Below, in pieces: positions 25,310 to 33,936 of a DNA stretch of 64,000 bases. Position 1 is the first letter of the stretch. The number at the start of each line of letters is the position of its first letter. The stretch lies in assembly GCF_000383875.1 (NCBI RefSeq), contig NZ_KB912879.1, forward strand, positions 290,084 to 354,083, written 5' to 3'. The translations under genes and the position numbers were made by a program. The stretch is from Caldibacillus debilis DSM 16016 (GTDB taxonomy: Bacteria > Bacillota > Bacilli > Bacillales > Caldibacillaceae). The notes beneath the pieces were generated by a model. That model saw nothing but the letters and a program-made list of their open reading frames with translations. It did not search any database and was not told the DNA's origin.

Positions 25310-27093
25310 GCCATCACCCTCTTTTTCTTCTCCGGAATGGAATCCGGTATCGAAAATTTCACTTCGCTTCCCCCGTCCGAAAAGTTCCGAATTCGGAGTC
25401 TGGAAGACTCACCCAATAATTGGACCAAACGCTGATTGACATTATAGATGCCGGTTCCCCCGTTTTGCTGGTGCCGCAATGGCTGATTCCCCACAATCGG
25501 CAAAATCTCTGTCGGAAAACCGCAGCCATTATCGCGGACGGATATCTCCACCCTCCCGTTCTTTTTTTCGACCAGGATTTCAATTTTGGCATGACCGGTG
25601 ATATTTTTTAATCCATGTTGAACCGAATTTTCAACCAACGGCTGAATGGTCGACGGCGGAATATAAATATTCGTAAGATCATCCGGTCGGACTAATGAAA
25701 TTTCCAGTCTTTCTTTAAACCGCTCTTGAATGATCGCCGTATAAGCCTCCACATGTTCGCACTCTTTCTCCAGTTCCACCAGGGATTTGGATACCAAGCG
25801 CAAATTAAACCGCATATAATTGGCGAGCTGTAGGGTAAGCTGACGGGCCTTGGCCGGATCTTCCCGAAACAGCCCGGCGATCAATTGCAAAGTGTTAAAC
25901 AGAAAGTGGGGATTGATTTGGGCTTGCAGGTTCCTTAACTCGGTATCGCGAATATGGGCCTTCATCTTTTCCGCCGCCAACCTGTTCAATTGATCGGAAA
26001 TCAGTGGACCCAAACCTTGCGCCATCATAACATCTACAGGTGAAATATGTTCCGGTTTCCGGAAATAAAACGTAATCAGGAAGGCGACTTCATTATCTTC
26101 GATAATCGGAATATAAATCGCCGCTTCGAGCGGGCAATTTTTGTTGAAACATTGCAAATCGGACTTTCCCCTGGCAATTTCCACCTTTTTTTGCATAATC
26201 GACCGCAAGGCTGCCGGGGATCCGATCTTGTCGCCAAAGCGGTGGTGGTCGTCCCCCATCCCTTTATGGGCCAATACTCCCTTTTGGTTCGTCACAGATA
26301 CGGCGGCCAATCTCAAACGGCTATATAATAAATCCGCCAAACCTTCGGCAACTTCAAGGGGAGAATCGTTTTTCAAAAAGGGAAGGGCTTCCTTCGCAAT
26401 GGTTAATGCCTGCTTTGACGCCAAGGCCGCTTCATTTTCCTGTTCGCGTAAAACAATGCCGATCATTGCGGTAAAAATGGCGACGGCCATGCTATTGGAT
26501 AACACCAGGGGAATGCCGATGATGTTTACCGCTTCGATGATATCCGAACGACCCGGGTAGAAAATCAGCAGAAACTGCATGTACAAAACGGGCGGAAAAA
26601 CCCCGATAAACAAAGCCTTTAACGGGGAAATCACCCGTTCGTTGGAAAAAAATCTGGCCGTCAGCCCTGCCAAGAAGCCTGTAATCGGATTGACAATCGC
26701 ATTGGCCAGCGCACCGATTCCACCAAGGAAAAGAAAATGGACGCAGGTAATCAGCCCGGCACCCAATCCCAGCGCGGGGCCGCCTAATAACCCGACGATC
26801 ACTATGGCCACAAGACTAAGGCTGACAATAATATCCCCCTCTCCCACCGGTAACAGGATCAATCCGTGACGAATTTCGCCATCCGCTTGAATAACAATTC
26901 CCATTACCGTGCTGGCAATTCCAAACAAGCCAAATACGCAGGCATGAACGAACGACATCGGCAAATTGTACTTCCGATACAACAGCGCCTTAAACGCACG
27001 GGTTCGGGTCGTGACAAAGGCAATGATGAGAATGAGACCCAACCGTTCAAACAACGTAATCGTCAAGTTTTCAATTCCCATCAAATTTTTCAT
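25306..27093 (-). CDS. LytS/YpdA-type sensor histidine kinase
   Basis: About 595 residues. The N-terminal half has the 5TM-5TMR LYT membrane sensor (six or so hydrophobic segments, with GGPALGLGAGLITCVHFLF and NPITGFLAGL), followed by a GAF-like region (about 220-365) with LADLLYSRLRLAAVSVTNQKGVLAHKG. The kinase core has the His_kinase family motif LQAQINPHFLFNTLQLIAG (phosphorylated His near 396) and an HATPase domain with PLVENSVQHGL and SVRDNGCGFP. It is like the pyruvate-sensing BtsS/YpdA and LytS kinases. Its start overlaps the symporter gene by some 20 bases. ATG 27093 is preferred over 27099, which is too close to GGGGAGAG. Confidence 0.9.
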   Translation of the reverse strand: MKNLMGIENLTITLFERLGLILIIAFVTTRTRAFKALLYRKYNLPMSFVHACVFGLFGIASTVMGIVIQADGEIRHGLILLPVGEGDIIVSLSLVAIVIVGLLGGPALGLGAGLITCVHFLFLGGIGALANAIVNPITGFLAGLTARFFSNERVISPLKALFIGVFPPVLYMQFLLIFYPGRSDIIEAVNIIGIPLVLSNSMAVAIFTAMIGIVLREQENEAALASKQALTIAKEALPFLKNDSPLEVAEGLADLLYSRLRLAAVSVTNQKGVLAHKGMGDDHHRFGDKIGSPAALRSIMQKKVEIARGKSDLQCFNKNCPLEAAIYIPIIEDNEVAFLITFYFRKPEHISPVDVMMAQGLGPLISDQLNRLAAEKMKAHIRDTELRNLQAQINPHFLFNTLQLIAGLFREDPAKARQLTLQLANYMRFNLRLVSKSLVELEKECEHVEAYTAIIQERFKERLEISLVRPDDLTNIYIPPSTIQPLVENSVQHGLKNITGHAKIEILVEKKNGRVEISVRDNGCGFPTEILPIVGNQPLRHQQNGGTGIYNVNQRLVQLLGESSRLRIRNFSDGGSEVKFSIPDSIPEKKKRVMA

Positions 27094-28633
27094 TCCCATC
27101 TCTCCCCGAATGGATTCCGGTCTGCGCTTGAATCGAAAACTTTTGGAATTCTTTCAAGGATTGGGACTGCCTGCGGAAAATAAATGATCCTCCGATCGCG
27201 CCCATAAATCCGATGGGAATCGTAAGAATTCCCGGATTGTAAAGGGAAACGACCGCTTCCCTCCGGATCCATCCGTCGACCGGATTCATAATATGCGGCC
27301 CGAGGGCGACAGCAAATAGCGAAGCAAAAAGCCCCATCATCATTCCTGTAAAGGCACCTCCGGGAGTAAAGCGTTTCCAATAGATCGTTAAAAAAAGAAC
27401 GGGAAAAATACTGGAAGCTGCCACAATAAAGGTCATCGAAACGAGAAAGGTGACATTCAACCTTTCCAAACGCAAAGCGAGTAACGTGGAAATGAGCCCG
27501 ATGGCCACGGCTGACAATCGTGCCGCACGCAACTGATCCTTTTCCGTGGATTTCCCCTTTTTCAAAATATGATGGTAAATATCATGGGAAAAAGCGGTCG
27601 TCGCGGAAATTACAAGACCCGCGACAACGGCGATGATCGTTGTAAAAGCGATCGCCGAAACAAAAGCCAACAGAAAATCGCCGCCGACGGCCTGTGCAAG
27701 AAGCGGCGCCGCCAAATTCCCGGTCGAATCCCGTTCGAGAAGGGCGTCCGTTCCGAGGAGCGCAACGGCCCCCAGGCCGAGAATCAAGGTCATGATGTAA
27801 AAAATTCCGATGATCCAGGTCGAACTGATCAACGAACGACGAACCTCAAAGGTATTCCGGACAGTAAATAGGCGAATTAAAATATGGGGCAAGCCTGCCG
27901 TCCCGAGGACAAGGGCTAGCTGGAGTGAAAGAAATTCCAAGGGATGGTCGTATAAATGTCCCGGAAGGAAGAAATCCTTTCCCAGCGGTGTCCCTCCCTT
28001 TACATCCTCGATGAGCGTTGCAATGTTCCAATTAAAATGGGAAAAAACGATCAATGTCAAAAGAAAGGTGCCCGACATCAGAAGAACCGTTTTGACAATT
28101 TGTACCCAGGAAGTGGAGATCATCCCGCCCGTTATAACATACAGCGTCATTAATGCCCCGATGACCATCACGGAAACGGAATAATCGAGATTTAGGAGGA
28201 GACGAAGAAGAAAACCGGAGGCCACAAGCTGGGGAATCATATATAATATAGAGATGATGAACGTACTAAACGCCATCAAAAAACGCATTTGCCTACTCGG
28301 AAAACGGGAACAGATGACATCACCGAGGGAATAGTTTCCCAACCGATGAACCGGTTCAGCGATTAAAAATAGAACGACCACATAGGACACTAAAAAGCCG
28401 ATGGAATATAAAAATCCGTCATAGCCGCGGAACGCCACCATTCCGATGATCCCCAGAAAGGATGCGGCGCTGATGAAATCGCCGGCAATGGCCATGCCAT
28501 TTTGAAACCCGGTTAATTTCCTCGAGGCGACATAAAACCGGAGCGTCGTTTTACTGCGTTTCGCCGCCCAATAAGTAATGATTAACGTGCTAACGACTAT
28601 ATAAATGAGGAACAAAAAATACGTCGGATTCAA
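27071..28633 (-). CDS. Sodium:solute symporter (acetate/monocarboxylate type)
   Basis: A 520-residue SSS-family transporter, paralogue of the one at 22427-23974. Similar landmarks are YWAAKRSKTTLRFYVASRKLTGFQNGMAIAGDFISAASFLGIIGMVAFRGYDGFLYSIGFLVSY and LVLGTAGLPHILIRLFTVRNTFEVRRS. It starts at TTG 28633, which overlaps the TGA of the DUF485 gene (TTGA) and follows GGAGGGAGGT. A much longer frame upstream is only the antisense and overlapping reading of DUF485. It overlaps the kinase start, so DUF485, symporter, kinase and regulator form one coupled operon. The transporter may act as co-sensor for its substrate. Confidence 0.88.
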   Translation of the reverse strand: MNPTYFLFLIYIVVSTLIITYWAAKRSKTTLRFYVASRKLTGFQNGMAIAGDFISAASFLGIIGMVAFRGYDGFLYSIGFLVSYVVVLFLIAEPVHRLGNYSLGDVICSRFPSRQMRFLMAFSTFIISILYMIPQLVASGFLLRLLLNLDYSVSVMVIGALMTLYVITGGMISTSWVQIVKTVLLMSGTFLLTLIVFSHFNWNIATLIEDVKGGTPLGKDFFLPGHLYDHPLEFLSLQLALVLGTAGLPHILIRLFTVRNTFEVRRSLISSTWIIGIFYIMTLILGLGAVALLGTDALLERDSTGNLAAPLLAQAVGGDFLLAFVSAIAFTTIIAVVAGLVISATTAFSHDIYHHILKKGKSTEKDQLRAARLSAVAIGLISTLLALRLERLNVTFLVSMTFIVAASSIFPVLFLTIYWKRFTPGGAFTGMMMGLFASLFAVALGPHIMNPVDGWIRREAVVSLYNPGILTIPIGFMGAIGGSFIFRRQSQSLKEFQKFSIQAQTGIHSGRDGNEKFDGN

Positions 28634-28905
28634 GGACCTCCCTCCTTCTCCATCCCTTCCAGTTTCTCTTCCATGCTTTTCGCCTGAGCATGGTAAACGC
28701 CGCAAAAAAACCATGTTAACGGAATTTGCAGGAATGCCAATAGCCATGCCCAAGGAATCCCGTAAAAGAAACTCGGTCGATTCACGACATCCGCTATGAA
28801 CATAAGGGATAGAGGAATCAGAAAATATAACGATAAAGCAATCGTTAAAAAAATCCCTGCCCTGCGATTTTTTTTCCGAATGATTGGCAATACCTGCTTT
28901 TCCAT
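28630..28905 (-). CDS. DUF485 membrane protein
   Basis: A 91-residue protein with two membrane segments (about 17-38 and 49-70), equivalent to the DUF485 gene at 23978-24313 but shorter at the N-terminus. The polar tail (AQAKSMEEKLEGMEKEGGP) ends in the stop codon that overlaps the symporter's TTG start. It is the first gene of the DUF485-symporter-kinase-regulator operon. ATG 28905 is preceded only by GTGGCAGAGG, a moderate ribosome site. Confidence 0.8.
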   Translation of the reverse strand: MEKQVLPIIRKKNRRAGIFLTIALSLYFLIPLSLMFIADVVNRPSFFYGIPWAWLLAFLQIPLTWFFCGVYHAQAKSMEEKLEGMEKEGGP

Positions 28906-29120
28906 CCTCTGCCACCCATTTAATAACAGAATTATCAGTATAATCTTATATTTCGAATATTACATGATGATTTCCTGCTTGTAAAGTTCCTTCCATCCCC
29001 TTCGTTCAGAAAGGCGAAATGAATGAGATTGCAGACGTCGTCCTACCCTCAACCGGCCTTTCCATCGGCACATCCGAATCCTCCGGCGAGTCCGTCTCAA
29101 AGACGGAACATGGAACTGTT
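28906..29120. other. Upstream region of the symporter-kinase operon
   Basis: The first 75 bases are AT-rich and presumably contain the operon promoter. The remainder has no gene that I can support. Confidence 0.4.
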
Positions 29121-29150
29121 GAAAGCTTTTTCCTGAAAAAGAAAAAGCCC
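29121..29150 (-). terminator. Intrinsic terminator for a decayed minus-strand gene
   Basis: On the minus strand GCTTTTTC, a short loop, and GGAAAAAGC form a stem just downstream of the stop codon of the broken frame at 29152-29430. The T-run is short and the stem is AT-rich, so the terminator is weak. Confidence 0.45.
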
Positions 29151-29151
29151 C

Positions 29152-29430
29152 TATGAATCTTCATCCTGCAGCATCCCCAACGTTCCCGCAAGGCCTTGCA
29201 AAACCATCTTGAACTTAAGTTTCGATGTTTCTTCGATATGAATCGGCGTTTTTGTTTCAAAAGCGAATTCCGCCAAACTTAATAAATACTTTACGAACTA
29301 ATTCAATCGGGATTTCATATTTCAACTTTTCGGGTTTGGGAAAAACCGCCTCGGTATATTTTTTGCAATTTTGTCTGAAAGAAGGAATAATTCGTTTTAA
29401 GAAGAAACTACAGTAATTTTTTATTTTCAT
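29152..29430 (-). pseudogene. Frameshifted small ORF of unknown family
   Basis: On the minus strand ATG at 29430 opens MKIKNYCSFFLKRIIPSFRQNCKKYTEAVFPKPEKL...KFGGIRF and stops near 29257. A shift of one base near 29270 continues in a coding-like frame: AFETKTPIHIEETSKLKFK, then MVLQGLAGTLGMLQDEDS and TAG at about 29152, followed by a hairpin. The AT-rich composition contrasts with the GC-rich surroundings. The C-terminal part looks protein-like but I do not recognise the family. It could also be two separate small frames. Confidence 0.35.
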
Positions 29431-29464
29431 CCTCAAATCCTCCCGTTCCATCCGCCGGCCAAGC

Positions 29465-29495
29465 AAATAAAAAGGACGGCCTGACCGGACCGTCC
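29465..29495 (-). terminator. Intrinsic terminator downstream of the PBP gene
   Basis: On the minus strand the stem GGACGG / CCGTCC (29490-29495 with 29474-29479) is followed by TTTTTATTT. Confidence 0.65.
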
Positions 29496-29535
29496 CGAAC
29501 ATTTTTCCTTCTTCGGCTTTGGCATAAAACAAATA

Positions 29536-29559
29536 GGGGAGAAGCGGAACCTTCTCCCC
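29536..29559 (-). terminator. Perfect 9-bp hairpin downstream of the PBP gene
   Basis: GGGGAGAAG (29536-29544) and CTTCTCCCC (29551-29559) form a perfect stem with a 6-base loop. In the minus direction it is followed by a T-rich stretch (TATTTGTTTTATG). With the hairpin at 29465-29495 it makes a tandem terminator for the PBP transcript. Confidence 0.65.
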
Positions 29560-29676
29560 GCAGAACATTCCTGATCAGCCCCCATGCCGCACCCCCGCAC
29601 CCTCCGGACGAAAAAATGGAAGGCCGAAGGGATTTCCATCCCGCAAAAACAGGGGTTCGTCCTTGCGGCCGGCCGC

Positions 29677-31707
29677 TCATTGCCTTTCCTTGAAAATCTC
29701 CGCCACTTTGTTGACCACGTAACTGCTGCCGCCGTCCTTTTCCACGTTTTCAATCATCATGGCGATCAACAGATCGGGATTTTCCGCAGGATAGGCGACG
29801 AAGAAGCCGTTCTCCTGCCCTTTTTCATCTTTTTTCGCCTTCAGCTCGGCCGTTCCCGTTTTCCCGGCCAGGACCAAATCTTTCATATACGCCCCGCGGG
29901 CGGTCCCATACGGGCTCGCCACCACTTCCTTCATCATATCGGCAACGGCGTCGGCCGTTTCCTTTGAAATCACCTTTTCTTTCCAAACGGTATTCGCTTT
30001 CGCCTGTTCAATGACGGGCAGGATCATGTTCCCGTCGTTGATGAACGGCGTATAGACCGCGGCCAGATGCAGGATGCTCATCAGCATTTCCCCCTGGCCG
30101 TAACCCGTATCGGCCAGCTGCGGACCCTTTTTCAATGTTCCGCTGTTCGAAATTTGCGAATCTTGTACCGGATAGCCGAATTTCAACTCTTCCCCGAACC
30201 CGAATTTTTTCAAGCCGTCCGCCAGCTGATCCGGGCCCATCTCAAGGGCGGACATGGCGAAATAAATATTATCCGAAGTAATCAGGGCATCCTTCAAATC
30301 CACTTCGCTCAAACGGGTGCTGACCCGGGTAACGGAATAATTTCCCCAGGAAGGATCATCGGGGCGCCAAGTCTTCCCGGAGATCTTCTTTTTCTTCTTT
30401 GGATCGATGGTTCCCGTCTCCAAGCCGATGGCCGCCACTACGGGCTTGATCGTGGAGCCGGGCGCATAGGCCGAAGCGAACCGGTTGATCAGCGGCGTAT
30501 TTTTATCTTCCTGCAATTGTTTCAATTTTTCCGAAGAAATGCCCAACACAAACGCATTGGGATCGAAGGCGGGGGTGCTCACCAGCGCCAAAATTTCCCC
30601 GGTTTTCGGATGGATCGCGGCGGCAGACCCCTTCCTTCCCTTCATTTTTTCATAAATCTTTTTCTGGAGTTCCGCATCGATCGTCAACGTAATCGACTCG
30701 CCTTTTTCCGGCGCTTTTTCCGCCAGAACCACATCCGAGCCGTCGGTTTTTTCAATGTAAATTTTTGCTCCGTTCTTCCCCCTCAACCGGTCTTCGAAGA
30801 GTTCCTCCAACCCCCGTTTTCCGATCCGGTCCCCCGCGGAATAACCCTTTTCCTTATTTTTTTCCAATTCTTCCGCGGTGATTTCGCCGATGTAGCCGAT
30901 CAAGTGAGCGGCCGCTTCCCCGTAAGGATATTCCCTTTCGCTGACCTCCCGGACGGAAACCCCCTGGATTTCCTTTGCCTTATCGATGAGCGCCGTTTCG
31001 GTTCGCGCCACTTTTTTGATCGGGACGAAAAAATGGGGTTGAACCCAGGAAGCGTTTAACGCCTGGTCGATTTTCTCCACGGAGACATCCAGCAGTTCCG
31101 CAAGCTCTCCTTTGATCTTTGCCTCATTCCCTTGCATTTGTTCGGGCACGAGCCCGATTTCAAAGGCGCTGCCGTTGACGGCAAGGGGCAAACCGTTCCG
31201 GTCGAAGATTTCCCCCCGCTCCCCTTTGGATGTGGTGATGCGCACCTTGTCCCCTTCCTGCAAATTCGGGAAAATATACGTGGTATTCCATTGGATATAC
31301 CAGTCTTCCTTGTCATCCCGTTTCTCTTTCACGAGGGAGGCCTCATGTTCGAAGGAAATCTCTCCGGCCAATGTGTCCATTTTTACGGAAAAGGGAAGTT
31401 TGACCGATTTTTCTTCCTTTTTCCCATCCTTTTCTTCCACTTTCACGGGCTTCACTTGCAAATCTTTCACTTCGAGATCTTTATAAATCTTTTTATACCT
31501 TTCCACAAAATCTTCCTTAAAGATGCTTTTCCTGCTGGATTCGGAAAGCATCTCATACATATCCCCAAATTTTTGTTCGGACCAAAGCTTTGTGAATCTT
31601 TCCAATCTTTCTTCGGGAGTCGGTTTGTCTTTGCAACCGGAAAGGAGAATGACGGCTCCCGCGATGATCACGAAGAAAATAAAGGGAAAACCTCTCTTCC
31701 GCTTCAT
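29677..31707 (-). CDS. pbpC: Class B penicillin-binding protein, lipoprotein (PbpC/PBP3-like)
   Basis: A 676-residue transpeptidase that cross-links peptidoglycan outside the membrane. It has a lipoprotein signal ending LLSGC (Cys25), an N-terminal MecA/NTF2-like domain (about 30-150), a PBP dimerisation domain, then the transpeptidase with the serine motif STIK (about 418), SDN (about 477) and KTGT (about 616). This is the layout of Bacillus PbpC and staphylococcal MecA-type low-affinity PBPs. ATG 31707 follows GGAGGGCG; a 150-codon upstream extension of the open frame has no coding character. It is monocistronic, with tandem terminators downstream. Reduced beta-lactam affinity is possible but not shown. 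Confidence 0.9.
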   Translation of the reverse strand: MKRKRGFPFIFFVIIAGAVILLSGCKDKPTPEERLERFTKLWSEQKFGDMYEMLSESSRKSIFKEDFVERYKKIYKDLEVKDLQVKPVKVEEKDGKKEEKSVKLPFSVKMDTLAGEISFEHEASLVKEKRDDKEDWYIQWNTTYIFPNLQEGDKVRITTSKGERGEIFDRNGLPLAVNGSAFEIGLVPEQMQGNEAKIKGELAELLDVSVEKIDQALNASWVQPHFFVPIKKVARTETALIDKAKEIQGVSVREVSEREYPYGEAAAHLIGYIGEITAEELEKNKEKGYSAGDRIGKRGLEELFEDRLRGKNGAKIYIEKTDGSDVVLAEKAPEKGESITLTIDAELQKKIYEKMKGRKGSAAAIHPKTGEILALVSTPAFDPNAFVLGISSEKLKQLQEDKNTPLINRFASAYAPGSTIKPVVAAIGLETGTIDPKKKKKISGKTWRPDDPSWGNYSVTRVSTRLSEVDLKDALITSDNIYFAMSALEMGPDQLADGLKKFGFGEELKFGYPVQDSQISNSGTLKKGPQLADTGYGQGEMLMSILHLAAVYTPFINDGNMILPVIEQAKANTVWKEKVISKETADAVADMMKEVVASPYGTARGAYMKDLVLAGKTGTAELKAKKDEKGQENGFFVAYPAENPDLLIAMMIENVEKDGGSSYVVNKVAEIFKERQ

Positions 31708-32047
31708 ATGACGCCCTCCGTCTTTTGGATATCCGACCGGGTTTGCAAAAACGGTCTTGAATCGTCCGCACCGAAACCTTCCGCAACGGAAATTCCGATC
31801 CGAATGATGTGAAAAACCGGAAAATCTGTCGGGTTTCATTTTGGAGACAAAAAGCAGGTTCCTATCCGACGATGGCAAAAACGGTCTCTCGTTCTTATTC
31901 ATTGTACCATAGTTGCCTGAAACCAATCTATGCAATCTTTCCCTCCATTCCTTCGGCAGCCCCGGCTCCGGTGAAAGCTCTAACGGGCGCATCCCGAAAG
32001 GGATTTTGGCCTGCAAAAATTTTACGCATCCTTTGCCATTCCCATGT
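31708..32047. other. Upstream region of the PBP gene
   Basis: Contains the presumed PBP promoter and no gene that I can support. Open frames here have no ribosome sites and are continuations or shadows of the PBP frame. Confidence 0.4.
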
Positions 32048-32050
32048 GCC

Positions 32051-32106
32051 AAAAAAACAAAACCCGGGCGGTCAGCGCAGCGAAAAGCCGGGGCCGGCAC
32101 CGGGTT
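32051..32106 (-). terminator. Intrinsic terminator downstream of the 21-bp repeat array
   Basis: On the minus strand AACCCGG (32100-32106) pairs with CCGGGTT (32061-32067) around a GC-rich loop and is followed by TTGTTTTTTT. It would end a minus-strand transcript that begins in or before the AbrB-family gene and reads through the whole repeat array. Confidence 0.65.
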
Positions 32107-32156
32107 CTCCCGGCGGATGTCCGCCAACGGGCAATGATTTTCGGACACAGGGAGCA

Positions 32157-32710
32157 ATGATGGACATTTTTCACGCGATGATGGACGTTTTTTTCGCGAT
32201 GATGGTTATTTTTTCTTTGATGTCGGACAAATGTCTTCCCATGTTGAACATAAATTTTAAAATGTTGAACCAATCTTTGAAAATGTTGGACAGTCTCTTG
32301 CGATGTTGGACGATTTTTTGCCGATGTCGGACCATCCGGAGGAAATGTTGGACATTCCGCCGATCCGGCCGAAACCGATGTTGAACGTACAGTCCGGAAT
32401 ATTGGACAAACGGATTTTTTCTTGGACGTTTTTCCAAAAATGTTGAACATTTTTCCTTCGATGTGGAACCATCCGATCGGAAAAAAATGAAAATGTTGGA
32501 CATTCCGTCGTTAAAGCCGAACCCAATGTTGAACGTTCAACTCAAGAGATTGGACAAACGGGTTGTTTATTGGACATTTTCCAAGTAATGTTGAACATTT
32601 TATCCCGGATGTCGGGCCATCCGGCCGCGAAGAAAGCTGAGATGTCGGACATTCCGGCCCGGCAAAAATGAACGCGGACGTTCCTGTTCGAAGTTGTTCA
32701 AACATGGAAC
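32157..32710. repeat. 21-bp-period degenerate repeat array with ~148-bp higher-order unit
   Basis: About 23 copies of a 9-base core, ATGTTGGAC or ATGTTGAAC (general form ATGTYGRAC), recur mostly 21 bases apart. Core starts are 32157, 32178, 32199, 32220, 32241, 32262, 32283, 32303, 32324, 32345, 32378, 32399, 32419, 32440, 32461, 32493, 32526, 32547, 32567, 32588, 32609, 32642 and a relic near 32702. The 12 bases between cores vary but are often T-rich or of the form ATTCCGnCG. The block 32345-32492 is repeated at 32493-32640 with the same irregular spacing and about three-quarters identity by eye. Steps of 20, 32 and 33 bases break any reading frame. The array lies between the AbrB-family stop (32857, minus) and a minus-strand terminator (32051-32106), so it would be transcribed as 3' untranslated RNA. 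Confidence 0.85.
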
Positions 32711-32856
32711 AATCCGTCCAGACAGGCGGGCAAGGGGTGCCGCGCAATCCCCGGTGCAAGCGGACCCGCCATGATCCATGTTCGTCCCTTCCCGCCCTTT
32801 ATGCAGCCGAAAAAATTGCGGATAAGCATCCGTATAAGCTGCCGCGCCGCCTTTCC

Positions 32857-33936
32857 TTAAGCGTTTTTGGCCCCTTCGTTTTTCCGTTTTAAAAGTTTCA
32901 CGGTAAGGGGAGTGGCGATGAATAGGATGACGAAAATGCGGAACAGGTGAAAGCTCGTTACGAATGACACATCCAGTTTGAGGGCCATCGCCGTAATTGC
33001 CATTTCCGCGATTCCTCCCGGGGCGACGCCGAGGAAAATTTCCCCCACCGGATAGCCGAAAAGGGCGTGGAACAGGAAAGCGAGCAAAAAACAGAACAGG
33101 ATCAACGCGGCGTTTGATAAAACGGTAATGAAAACGAGGCTCGCGCTGAATTGGTTTCGGCTGATTTTCATTTGCCGGCCCAAATGGGCGCCGATCGCCA
33201 CTTGGGAGGCGGCCAGGACGGGATCGGGAAGGACAAGGTTCGGCAGTTCTGCCGCGTTCAGGCAAATGCCCGCCAGCATCGGCCCCAACAAATAAGGGAT
33301 CGGCATTTTTATTTTTTTCCCGGCATATATAAAGAGAACGGCAAGGGCGAACAGCAGGAACCCGTGAAAAACGGTAAATGCCCCGGCGGCATCCTGCCCA
33401 CGGCCTCCCGCTGCGCCGGCATGTTCCGAGATCAAGAAATGGGTCGTCAAATAGGGGACGGCGGATATGACAAAAATGATCCGAAAGGTTTGCATGAAGG
33501 TGACGACCGCTTCATCCGCATCTTCGATCTCCTCGCTTAAGACGACCATCTGGGAAAGGCCGCCCGGGAAGCTGCCGATCGCGGCAGAAGAAAGGGTGAT
33601 GTTTGCATATTTGCAGAGCAAATGGGCGGCCAGCACCGTGAAGCCGATGACCGCCGCCGACGTAAACCCCATAAGGGGCAAATGCCGGATCATGCCGCCG
33701 AGGACCTCTTTCGTAAACGTGCTTCCCAGCTGAAGGCCCAGGCAAATCAGACCGGCGTTCCTTAACGCGGCAGGCCAAAAGACGGACGGGAGGAAAGCTT
33801 TGGCCAGAAGGACGGCAAACATCGGCCCCAGCAGCCAAGGGAGAATGATATGCAGCTGTGAAAAAAGAATTCCTCCGGAGAGGGCGATGACAAGCGACAA
33901 AGCAAAAGGAAAGATCTTCTTCTTCACCAATTCCAA
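32857..33936 (-). CDS. AbrB-family membrane transporter (PF05145)
   Basis: A 359-residue integral membrane protein with about ten hydrophobic segments and two similar halves, as expected for the duplicated AbrB-type family often misnamed ammonia monooxygenase. Repeated motifs are PWLLGPMFAVLLAKA (about 32) and PYLLGPMLAGICLNA (about 213), each starting a half, plus SFPGGLSQMVVLSEE and GVAPGGIAEMAITAMAL. It is not the AbrB DNA-binding protein. A transport role for small organic acids or amines has been suggested; the substrate is unknown. It is followed on its own strand by a ~750-base untranslated stretch with the 21-bp repeat array. Confidence 0.87.
   Translation of the reverse strand: MELVKKKIFPFALSLVIALSGGILFSQLHIILPWLLGPMFAVLLAKAFLPSVFWPAALRNAGLICLGLQLGSTFTKEVLGGMIRHLPLMGFTSAAVIGFTVLAAHLLCKYANITLSSAAIGSFPGGLSQMVVLSEEIEDADEAVVTFMQTFRIIFVISAVPYLTTHFLISEHAGAAGGRGQDAAGAFTVFHGFLLFALAVLFIYAGKKIKMPIPYLLGPMLAGICLNAAELPNLVLPDPVLAASQVAIGAHLGRQMKISRNQFSASLVFITVLSNAALILFCFLLAFLFHALFGYPVGEIFLGVAPGGIAEMAITAMALKLDVSFVTSFHLFRIFVILFIATPLTVKLLKRKNEGAKNA

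Noticed and set aside
30067-31059. 330-codon plus-strand open frame
   Set aside because: Antisense to the PBP gene, whose transpeptidase motifs are intact.
31708-32157. 150-residue N-terminal extension of the PBP
   Set aside because: The lipoprotein signal and a good ribosome site place the start at 31707. The extension has no coding character.
32022-32526. Heptapeptide-repeat protein on the minus strand (VQHxxxx / SNIxxxx frames)
   Set aside because: Heptads appear in every frame simply because the DNA period is 21. Steps of 20 and 32 bases shift the frame, and no start with a ribosome site was found.
32157-32710. CRISPR array
   Set aside because: The repeat is only about 9 conserved bases with a 21-bp period, far below CRISPR repeat and spacer sizes, and no cas genes are present.
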